A stretch of 10,370 nucleotides of DNA. Origin: Physocladia obscura (Eukaryota > Chytridiomycota > Chytridiomycetes > Chytridiales > Chytriomycetaceae). Under the pieces are notes generated by a model. That model was not told the origin of the DNA and did not search any database. It saw only the letters and a program-made list of their open reading frames with translations. Positions 1-6,875 of this stretch are shown here, in pieces; position 1 is the first letter of the stretch, and every line of letters starts with the position of its first letter. The translations under genes and the position numbers were made by a program. The DNA lies in assembly GCA_027596945.1 (NCBI GenBank), contig JADGJH010000543.1, positions 1 through 10,370 of the forward strand. The letters run 5' to 3'.

Positions 1-365
1 TAAATTGCAAAACCAATATGATAATAGTCCCAGAATTGAACTGGATCGCATAATTAAGCAATGCAGCGAATGGTGGCACTCTAATTAACGAGAAATAGCC
101 ACCATATAGGACTATTTGTGTTGTATGTTGGCCGACAAAATTGTCAACTCAGACTCACCACATTTTATCGCGCGCAACCTTGATAATCCAGATTCGAATT
201 GATTTTGTAGATTCTATTCATGTCAGCACGATTGTGCGCTTTAAATTCTCATGATGCCGTCGCTACTCGATGGTTTGTGTTTGTTTTGGCCGCTCATTTT
301 TTGAAATTTGCCATTTTTTTCTGAGAATCACCTCCTGATAATTAATTTTCTTTGCTTTTTTTTGT
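1..365. other. Noncoding spacer downstream of the oxidoreductase gene
   Basis: No frame here looks coding. The stretch lies downstream of the minus-strand oxidoreductase stop, so it should contain that gene's 3' untranslated region, but no AATAAA on the minus strand was found. Two short inverted pairs sit nested in it: AATAGTCC at 23-30 with GGACTATT at 109-116, and ATGGTGGC at 70-77 with GCCACCAT at 98-105. Eight-base pairs of this kind are expected by chance in a window of this size, so they are recorded only as a possible fold. Confidence 0.6.
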
Positions 366-1382
366 TCACATTATTTTTACGACAACTTTCCCAGCATTCG
401 CCTTCCCAAAGTTGTCCAACGCTTCTTGCACGGCAGCAGCTTCGAATGGCACAATCTTGCTGATGTGCGGTACAATATTTCCTTCCTTGTGAAGTCGAAT
501 TACAGTTTTGAGCCCGGCAGAGGGTTCAAAACCGGCAACAGACGGCGATTTCGCCTCAGCGCCCCTCTTCTTAACAATCTCCGTAATCTCGTCGACCAAT
601 CCGGGAGCACTGAGCATCCACGCGCCCAACCTGACCCAACTGCCGCCAGACGCGACCACCAACGCGGACTGCTTGAAAGTTGCATCAACGCATGTCGAGT
701 TATAAACGAAATCTGCGCCCTTCCCGTTCGTTGCGGCGAACACTTCAGCTACCACATCTTGGGTGCTGTAATCGACGACGGCGTCGACACCGAGAGACTT
801 CAACAGCTCAAGGGCCTCCGGCTTGGACGCGCTGGCGACAACCTTGAGTCCGTAAGCTTTGCACAGCTGAACTGCAAAATGGCCGACACCGCCACCTCCG
901 CCAACAACGTATGCCCACTGGCCTGCGCGTTTCGAAATATCGTCGACAATCATAAGTGATGAGTATGCACACAAGTAAGCAACGCCGTACGCGGCGGCCT
1001 GCGCATCCGAAACAGTAGCGTTGTCGGGACGCAGCGCGACGGACGTGCGCTTGACTTTGACGTATTCGCCAAAACAGCCGCCGGAAATGCCGACAGCACC
1101 GAACACAAAAGATCCGACCTCGATGTCGTCGTTTGGGTTAGCTTGGCCCTCGGCAACGACTGTTCCCGACAAGTCGTACCCCAAGACGTACGGTGGGGTA
1201 AGACGGAAAATATTTCGCTTTTGTATGATTGGATCCGAGGCGTTGATTGAGGCATGGGAGACGCGGACGAGGACTTCTTCGGTCGCGAGGGAGTCAATTG
1301 TCCAGTCAATGAGAGTGACTGGGGCGGCGACTTCTTCGCAGGCAAGGACTTTGAAGGTGATCGGGAAGGTGATAGCAGTCAT
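366..1382 (-). CDS. Zinc-independent medium-chain dehydrogenase/reductase (quinone oxidoreductase-like)
   Basis: A complete, uninterrupted 338-residue protein, the usual length of this family. An N-terminal GroES-like catalytic domain covers about residues 10-130, with VLGYDLSG at 66-73. The GHE motif and cysteines that bind catalytic and structural zinc in alcohol dehydrogenases are absent, which points to the quinone oxidoreductase / enoyl reductase branch. The Rossmann fold starts at YVVGGGGGVG (158-167), its glycine-rich dinucleotide loop. KPEALELLKSLGVDAVVDY (187-205) and KGADFVYNST (221-230) follow, both typical of family members. The C-terminal PFEAAAVQEALD...GKVVVKI is the usual family ending. 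The expected reaction is NADPH-dependent reduction of a quinone or an activated alkene, probably cytosolic since no targeting peptide is evident. The true substrate cannot be told from sequence. The ATG at 1380-1382 has A at -3 (CAGAAATG), and TTTTTAAAG at 1431-1439 could be a TATA-like element. No intron is needed. The gene diverges from the zinc-finger gene about 1.3 kb away. Confidence 0.93.
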   Translation of the reverse strand: MTAITFPITFKVLACEEVAAPVTLIDWTIDSLATEEVLVRVSHASINASDPIIQKRNIFRLTPPYVLGYDLSGTVVAEGQANPNDDIEVGSFVFGAVGISGGCFGEYVKVKRTSVALRPDNATVSDAQAAAYGVAYLCAYSSLMIVDDISKRAGQWAYVVGGGGGVGHFAVQLCKAYGLKVVASASKPEALELLKSLGVDAVVDYSTQDVVAEVFAATNGKGADFVYNSTCVDATFKQSALVVASGGSWVRLGAWMLSAPGLVDEITEIVKKRGAEAKSPSVAGFEPSAGLKTVIRLHKEGNIVPHISKIVPFEAAAVQEALDNFGKANAGKVVVKIM

Positions 1383-2720
1383 TTCTGTGGATTTAATGGA
1401 GTTTACAAAACAAGACAGGAAACAGCAGGTTTTTAAAGAAAAAAATTGAGTTGTAATAGAAATTTGAGATCGAGTTTAAAATCTCCAAATCGTAATTTTT
1501 TTCTTTTTGAAGTCATGGCAAGAAATGTTTGAGAAATCTGAAATTCTTGTAATGGCTTTATTAAAATTCTCATTCCCGGTAGCCATGCTGGGTACTTTTT
1601 CGTGTTTTTGATCATTTTATCCAATACTAAAGCAGGAAAATTCATAACACTGCAATGCGCAAATTCAAGCAAATAAATCAACGTTTCTGCAAGAGCTTTT
1701 TCATTCAAAAATCTCTCTAAGCTTCCAACTTTATGAACTTATTTTTTAATTATCCAAAGGTTTATTATTGTAGACAGTGAGCAGCCTACTGCCAAAAAGG
1801 GGGGACTTAGTAGACAATTCATTCATAGCTCTACAAACTCTTACTTGCTTAAATAATTTTTTGAATGTCATTTTTCAAAATGTTAAACAATAAAATTTTT
1901 TTCTTCTGTTCTATTTTCACATGGAGTTGACCTAAGAATAAAAGCTGTAATGAAAGTGAGAACCTATTAATATTGTTGTATGGTTAAAGTGACATACTCT
2001 CACTATTGGTCAAGTTCTTTGTTTTGGAAAATTTCTGTGTTTTTCTGGACACTGTATACTGTATATTTTTCTAATCACCAAACTATTCTATACGTAATTT
2101 ACCATTTCTTCTATGTTTTAATGTGCAAAGGTACTTGCCATTATTATTCTTCCAAAATTGGTAGAATTATATGAAAAGAGAACAGCATCAACTCTATGTG
2201 TATCTTTTTGCAATATTTTCGTTTTACACTTTTTCAATAATTGAAATACACAAATTAAGTCACATACATTTTTCTTGTTTATTATTGTCTGAATTTTTTT
2301 TGTTTGGCTGAAAACTTTTAACAGAAGATTTTTAAAGTTCTTGAGAAAAAATCAAAAAAATACTGAAAGCTAATCAAGGCCTCTAAATTTTCAACTGTTA
2401 TTAGTGATTGGTGTAGTATAACTTTTGATTTATTAAAACCAGTCCAACAACGCAAGGAGATTTGTCAAGAAAATTTTTTTTCTCTTTTTTCTCTTTTAAT
2501 TACGGTGTCTTGGCAACATTCTCGTCTGTTTGCGTTTTGCCTCACTTACTCCTTGAACAATTCAACCTGGTCAAGAAAAATCAATGTTGAAGAAATATTT
2601 TTTATACCCAAATTGATTTTGTTAACAAAATCGGCTGGCTTTCCGGGAACGCTTTGATAACAGATCCACAATCAATCAAAGTCAAGCACGCAAGCTTGGG
2701 TCCTTCGGTCAATAGCAGCA
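1383..2720. other. A+T-rich divergent intergenic region
   Basis: This holds the upstream regions of the minus-strand oxidoreductase and the plus-strand zinc-finger gene. It is A+T-rich, with several T runs and a pyrimidine-rich tract at about 2470-2497, as seen in many fungal promoters. One minus-strand open stretch (about 1433-1738) is discussed separately in the findings; it lacks an upstream ATG and I do not call it a gene. A plus-strand open frame at 1980-2174 is hydrophobic and T-driven and looks accidental. I found no RNA gene or transposon signature. Confidence 0.6.
2601..2608 (+). promoter_or_regulatory. TATA-like element of the zinc-finger gene
   Basis: TTTATACC lies about 113 bases upstream of the ATG at 2721, downstream of a pyrimidine-rich tract. 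The position suits a fungal core promoter, but TATA-like strings are common in A+T-rich spacers, so this is a weak call. Confidence 0.3.
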
Positions 2721-4275
2721 ATGTTGAGCAGTAGCAGCAGTAACGACTGCATGGATAATGTAGAAATGGCAGCGACTGTTGGAGCCAAGACGTTCGACAG
2801 TGCGGCGTCGTTCTGGGAGGCACAGGAGAGATTACGAGTTACGGCAGTTGTTAGTCAAGCACTGGAATCGGTACTAGCACCGTCATTGTTACCAGCATCT
2901 TTATCGCACGCACCGGCGGAACAACAGCAGGAGGCACTGAGATATGAGGCGCAACACAATAAGAACGAGAATAAGACGTTTTCGACAGATACGGAGAAAG
3001 AGAAGGAGAAGTCTGATGGATTTGTGGCCATGAGGGGCGCCGGTGGGATTTCCCTCGTGGCCGGCGACTCGTCGAGTTCGAGCGGCGACGATGACGAAGG
3101 CGACCACAACGACGCCGCCACCCGCGTCACGCTCCCCCCAATGATGTCAATGTCCTTCTACACAAACTACCAACGTCTGCACGCACACAACAGCACCCAC
3201 GCCAACTACAATGACAGCTACAACAGTAACCACCGTGTTAGTAATGCTGCTCACAGCAATACCAATACACCCAAGACTTCGCTCGGTCGTTCCCCGCCAG
3301 ACGTCCTCCTTTCACACGGCTTCCAGTCGCACGAACAGCTGCGCCACCACGACCATCTGCGTCTGCGCCAGTCTTCTCTTCAGCCCGCTTTCCAGTACCG
3401 CCGCTTCCAGCCAATCCATTCTCCCGTCGTCCTGCCCTTATCCCTCGCAGCAGCTCCGCCCCCACCTTCCCTGCCCTTTGTCCTGCCGCCTCCCTCTTTA
3501 CCCTATCCACCAACAATCTACATCCCACCCGCAACAACAGCCGACAACAGCCCCTCTGATAACAATAATCACAATAATTGGAACTACGATACTCAAGGCG
3601 GCAGTAGCGGCTACACTTCTCCCATGCGTGCCAACTCCCGCAGCTTCAAAAAACAAAAAATCATGTATAAATGTACGTGGTCTGGCTGCTCGAAAGGTAT
3701 TTTTATTCCTAAAGCATGCGGCTTGCCACTTTTTGTCTTAAAATTTTATATTTGGCACAAAAAAATTTTGTGGTAAAATTTTTGCTGATAAGATGGTCTG
3801 GATATTTTTGACCGAAGTGGGAATAGTTTAGCAAAGTGAAAATACTTGACTGAAATGAAAGCAGTCAAGTGAAGTGAGTGAGCACAAAAAAAAAAAAAAG
3901 ATCACATTTGCCCAAGACTAACCGTACAAAAAGCTACATATTCAATACTAATACTAGTTTGTTTACACAGAATTCCAAAAACCATCACTTCTAAAATCCC
4001 ACGAAAATATTCATAATGCTATAAAGCCATATGAATGCAAACACTGCGACGTGTCTTTTGCGCGTAATCATGACCTTCGACGGCATGAACGATGTGTCCA
4101 TATGATTGGTGGCAAAGAAGCCCAATGCAGTGGATGTTTTAAATTATTTACGCGGCTAGATTCTTGTCGGTATCATGAACGGACTTGTCTGACGGCAATG
4201 AAAGCACTGCAGCAGCAGCAAGAGCAGCAAGAACAATTGCTGCCAAGTTCTGGGAGTGGGGTTGCTGGAAATTGA
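2721..4275 (+). CDS. C2H2 zinc-finger transcription factor, two exons (Swi5/Ace2/Crz1-like fingers)
   Basis: Join 2721-3696 with 3971-4275, giving 426 residues. The 325-codon first exon encodes a long disordered region: a poly-Ser start, acidic SSSSSGDDDE (117-126), an Asn/His/Ser-rich part (150-185), a Pro-rich part (231-270) and a basic KKQK before the fingers. Finger 1 is C318-X4-C323-X12-H336-X3-H340, finger 2 is C348-X2-C351-X12-H364-X4-H369, and finger 3 is the C2HC variant C378-X2-C381-X12-H394-X3-C398. The IKPYEC linker (343-348) is a near-standard TGEKPY-type linker. FARNHDLRRH in finger 2, and a third finger ending in Cys, recall fungal Swi5/Ace2 and Crz1 DNA-binding domains. A Gln-rich tail (406-414) ends the protein. 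The expected role is a nuclear sequence-specific DNA-binding regulator; its targets are unknown. The ATG at 2721 is the first in frame after a stop at 2658-2660 and has G at -3. Splicing restores finger 1 exactly, which supports the model strongly. Confidence 0.9.
3697..3970 (+). other. Spliceosomal intron inside zinc finger 1
   Basis: A 274-base intron with donor AAAG|GTATTT and acceptor TTTACACAG|AATT. A near-consensus branch site, TACTAAT, lies at 3946-3952, with its branch A about 19 bases before the splice site. It interrupts a codon after the first base (G|AA gives Glu326). Read through, the first-exon frame ends at TAA 3774-3776 and loses the rest of finger 1 and fingers 2-3. The intron contains an inverted pair ACTTGACT (3844-3851) / AGTCAAGT (3863-3870) and a run of A near 3886-3899. 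Confidence 0.92.
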
Positions 4276-4488
4276 AATTTTTTACTGCTATTATATGCTG
4301 TATATTGTTCTTCAAATATTTTAATATATCATTTAAGAGATGTAAATTTTTTTTCTTTGATTTTTGTCTGCAGAGTAATAACAGTACTCATTTTCTCCTT
4401 TTTATCAATGCAAAATGATGTGTAGATTGCAAACAATGAGTTGATAAAATTGTGTGATTAACTTGAAGAGCAGAGCGTTATGTTAATA
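4276..4488. other. 3' flank of the zinc-finger gene
   Basis: A+T-rich sequence directly after the zinc-finger stop codon. It has no credible coding frame and probably belongs to the 3' untranslated region, since the nearest AATAAA on this strand is further on at 4563-4568. Confidence 0.5.
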
Positions 4489-4549
4489 TGTGGAGGTACG
4501 AGATCGGTGAGTGAATCAGGTGGTGTGTGTGTGAATATGTTTTTCAGAA
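4489..4549 (+). repeat. 61-base direct repeat, copy 1
   Basis: The unit runs from TGTGGAGGTACG to GTTTTTCAGAA. It matches copy 2 at 4589-4649 at 58 of 61 positions, with differences at 4501, 4502 and 4506, and includes a (TG)n stretch. The two copies are exactly 100 bases apart. No coding frame crosses them; they lie in the 3' flank of the zinc-finger gene. Confidence 0.9.
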
Positions 4550-4562
4550 CCTTTTTAAGTAT

Positions 4563-4568
4563 AATAAA
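4563..4568 (+). terminator. Possible polyadenylation signal of the zinc-finger gene
   Basis: AATAAA on the plus strand about 290 bases after the zinc-finger stop codon, between the two copies of the direct repeat. The hexamer is expected by chance in such A+T-rich DNA, so the assignment is tentative. Confidence 0.3.
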
Positions 4569-4586
4569 GAAGAATAACACAAAACC

Positions 4587-4706
4587 TGTGTGGAGGTACG
4601 TAATCAGTGAGTGAATCAGGTGGTGTGTGTGTGAATATGTTTTTCAGAAGAAAAACATAGACCCTGATCACCACTCAAATTCCTCACCAAATCACTCCTC
4701 CACACA
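4587..4706. repeat. Imperfect foldback: repeat copy 2 and a degenerate inverted copy
   Basis: The right half (4650-4706) is a diverged reverse complement of the left half. ATGTTTTTC at 4637-4645 pairs with GAAAAACAT at 4650-4658 around a four-base loop. TGTGTGGAGG at 4587-4596 pairs with CCTCCACACA at 4697-4706. The middle pairs less well, needing a few gaps (for example the AGGTGGTG block against CACCACTC). The arms are about 57-59 bases. Such a structure suits a small hairpin-forming or MITE-like remnant, but I saw no clear target-site duplication. Confidence 0.7.
4589..4649 (+). repeat. 61-base direct repeat, copy 2
   Basis: This is the second copy of the unit at 4489-4549, at 95% identity. 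The 39 bases between the copies do not resemble each other, so this looks like a tandem duplication with a 100-base period or two insertions of one short element. Its left edge extends two bases (TGTGTGGAGG from 4587) when compared with the inverted copy that follows. Confidence 0.9.
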
Positions 4707-4777
4707 ACTTCCTTCCTGCCATTTTTTTCTTAGTCAATTCTGACAGTACTCTTTGAGTCTGCATAGTTAACAGCACA

Positions 4778-4849
4778 GCAAGATTTTGAGAAAAGATGAG
4801 TTTTATTTATACCTAAAAAGCAGTGTGCTGCAAGACTTTGGGAAAAGAT
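4778..4849 (+). repeat. Short direct repeat, 20-base unit with a 52-base period
   Basis: The unit at 4778-4797, starting GCAAGA, recurs at 4830-4849 with two differences. It is short, A-rich and close to the larger duplication; it may be part of the same repeat-prone spacer or coincidental. Confidence 0.5.
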
Positions 4850-5709
4850 TAAAAAAAAAAATTGTAGATGATGACATAATATAAAAATTTTGGGATTTCC
4901 CTTTTTATCCTTTCTTTTCTTCTTTTTCAATATTTTAATCACTCTCACTTGTGATAACCTGACCACACCAAGCATCTGTTTGCTTCTCTTTTACCTATAC
5001 AAGCTTCTATTTGCATCTATTGAGGTTAATGTTCTTGATTTTATTGTTATGACTCCTGTTTCTTGATCTGTTTGTATTCTTTCCAGTTCCTGTATTTGTA
5101 GTATTTCCATTTGTCTTTATCCATTATTCACCCTATGAAGTGCCTTTATTTGCATCTTTAGCAGCTGCTCATATTTTTTTTTCTTTTTCTTTTCTTTATT
5201 TTTAATCTTCTCCGTTCTTCTTCTTGTCATAGTTGCATATAAGTATTATACTTCTACTTCAACACATACTCACACTTGAATTCCAAACTTGTATCATTCA
5301 GTTCTGAGACAACAAATATAGAATCAGTTGACTCAAGACATGTACTATAGATCTTGAAGTTTATGTTGCACATCAAAATAATGCTTGGAAATGAAGATTA
5401 GGCCATTGATGATTGCAGCAATTAAACTGTCTTTGCAGGTGGACTACAGGTACTGATGGATAGTGTAGGGAGAGATCTAGAATTTTTTTTTTTTTTAATA
5501 CAATAATAAGAAATCCACATGAAAAAAAATTAACAAAAAGGATCCACCCTTCCAGACTGACTGGAAGTCCATCTAAATAAAATTTCAATCACATGGATAG
5601 TTTAGGTTCCTTTTGTTTGATAGAATTGATTTTTGAATATTTCGGATCAATAAGTTTGTCATGCAAATTTGATTTCTGAATTGTGACAGTGATAATATTT
5701 TGGGAGCCC
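4850..5709. other. A+T-rich noncoding spacer
   Basis: There is no coding-like frame. The content is low complexity: a T/C-rich tract around 5168-5222 and a T run at about 5481-5497. The open frames that cross it are hydrophobic, T-driven and lack any recognisable motif. It separates the zinc-finger gene from the tRNA gene. Confidence 0.6.
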
Positions 5710-5713
5710 AAAA
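5710..5713 (-). terminator. RNA polymerase III T4 terminator
   Basis: TTTT on the minus strand, six bases beyond the tRNA discriminator base. That is the usual place and form of a Pol III stop signal. Confidence 0.7.
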
Positions 5714-5719
5714 TGAGAA

Positions 5720-5791
5720 CGAGCAGTGTGGGGGTTGAACCCACGACCCCTGGATTCGAAGACCAGTGCGCTACCACTGCGCTAACCACCC
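5720..5791 (-). tRNA. tRNA-Arg, anticodon UCG (reads CGA)
   Basis: A full 72-base cloverleaf including discriminator G73. The acceptor stem GGGUGGU pairs with ACUGCUC throughout, but with three G-U wobbles. The D stem is GCGC/GCGC around AGUGGUA. The anticodon stem CUGGU/UCCAG carries a U31-U39 mismatch. The loop CUUCGAA has U33 and anticodon UCG at 5759-5757. The variable loop is five bases. The T arm is GTGGG-TTCAACC-CCCAC. The internal promoter is intact: an A box matching TAGCGCAGTGG and a B box GGTTCAACCCC. No intron is present, and CCA is not encoded, as is normal for nuclear genes. The wobble-rich acceptor stem and the mismatch leave some chance that it is a diverged or tRNA-derived copy. 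Confidence 0.9.
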
Positions 5792-6875
5792 GGTACCTTA
5801 AAAGAATATTAATTAAATTATAAATATTTGTGACAAATAATTCAAAAATTAAAACCACAGTTTCATAAAAATCAAATTTTATCTTTTCTACTCGAACAAA
5901 AAATTGAAAAACTATTCCAAACAGTTTGCCAGGGTTTACTGTGATAGATGTAGTTGCTGAAGGTAATTCAGAGACATGGAAATGGAGTTGGTATTCGGTC
6001 TGTCATGTTGTGACCAATCCGACTTTTTTCGTGAAATATGCTGTTGCACAGATATTAATTCCACTGAATTCTCCTTCCAAAGCAGGGTAATTTGGTGTGT
6101 TTAACACGTAAATTCCGCAAACGTAAGCGCAAATAAATGAACAAAACGTTCATAAACAAGCCACATGTAACAAATTAACCAAAAACCCAAACCTGCAAGC
6201 AATTTGAATAGGTAATAAAGCGAAATTGCGAAATTTTACCAAGAAAAAAAGAAACTGACAAAATGTCAGAAAAATAAAAGCCACAAATTATAAATAACAG
6301 CAATAGCTGCGGTATTTTTGAAATACTTAAAACAATGCTAATAATGCAACGGCAAGAACGACCATAATCCTTGGAATGCTTCTGATTATAATGATTCCGC
6401 GGATATTTTTTGACAGATTGGATTAGTTGAGCTTTTGTAACTCTTCCGTGGTTGCGTTGGAATTAGGTTTTGACAAAAAAATTAATTCGAAAACAAAACA
6501 AAAAATTCGTTTATTTGTTTAATGCTAATGAGACAAAACAAAAAACAAGTAAAAATTCACACTATAGCAGCTTGGTTTTTTGGGAAATGACACAGCCGAA
6601 AGATAAAAGAAAAGGCAGCATTAAACTCAGACGGTGGAAATAAAACAAAACAGAAAGAAAAAAAAAGAACTTCCAAAAAAAAAACAAGGGTGATAATACT
6701 AACTTACGCTAAACAAACCACATAGGAAAAGAAGAAACCGAGGGGGAAAAGAGCACAATAGGCGCAAATAAAATGATAGCACAGAAAAAAAGAGGTAAAA
6801 TGAGATAATAATAAATTTTTGGAGACAAACGAGTCGAATTTGAGATTCGGAAAGTTGAAGTTCGGTATTAAAAAT
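5792..6875. other. A-rich noncoding spacer and 3' flank of the zinc-knuckle gene
   Basis: No credible gene on either strand. The part from about 6440 to 6875 is purine-rich on the plus strand (pyrimidine-rich as read by the minus-strand zinc-knuckle gene) and should include that gene's 3' untranslated region. TTTATT at 6511-6516 gives a possible minus-strand AATAAA about 360 bases after the stop. The minus-strand open frame at 6704-6910 overlaps the real C-terminus in another frame and then runs into T-rich sequence, so I discount it. Confidence 0.55.

Noticed and set aside
426..959. 177-residue plus-strand open frame antisense to the oxidoreductase
   Set aside because: It lies wholly inside a well-recognised conserved gene on the other strand, shows no domain, and has the irregular composition of an antisense shadow. 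The same applies to the plus-strand frames at 1021-1449 and 1254-1436.
1980..2174. 64-residue plus-strand hydrophobic frame
   Set aside because: Its Phe/Tyr/Ile-rich composition follows from T-rich DNA; it has no motif, no promoter context and no coding codon pattern.
3238..3537. Arg/Gly-rich minus-strand frame inside the zinc-finger gene
   Set aside because: It is the antisense of the Pro/Ser-rich coding region; Pro codons read backward give Gly and Arg. The zinc-finger frame is confirmed by splicing into intact fingers.
3844..3870. Eight-base intronic inverted repeat as a regulatory hairpin
   Set aside because: Eight-base inverted pairs with short loops are expected several times by chance in 10 kb. 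It is noted with the intron only.
5589..5858. 89-residue minus-strand open frame containing SNPGVVGSTP
   Set aside because: The protein-like part is the tRNA gene read as codons; this string is a common mistranslation of tRNA T-arm and anticodon regions.
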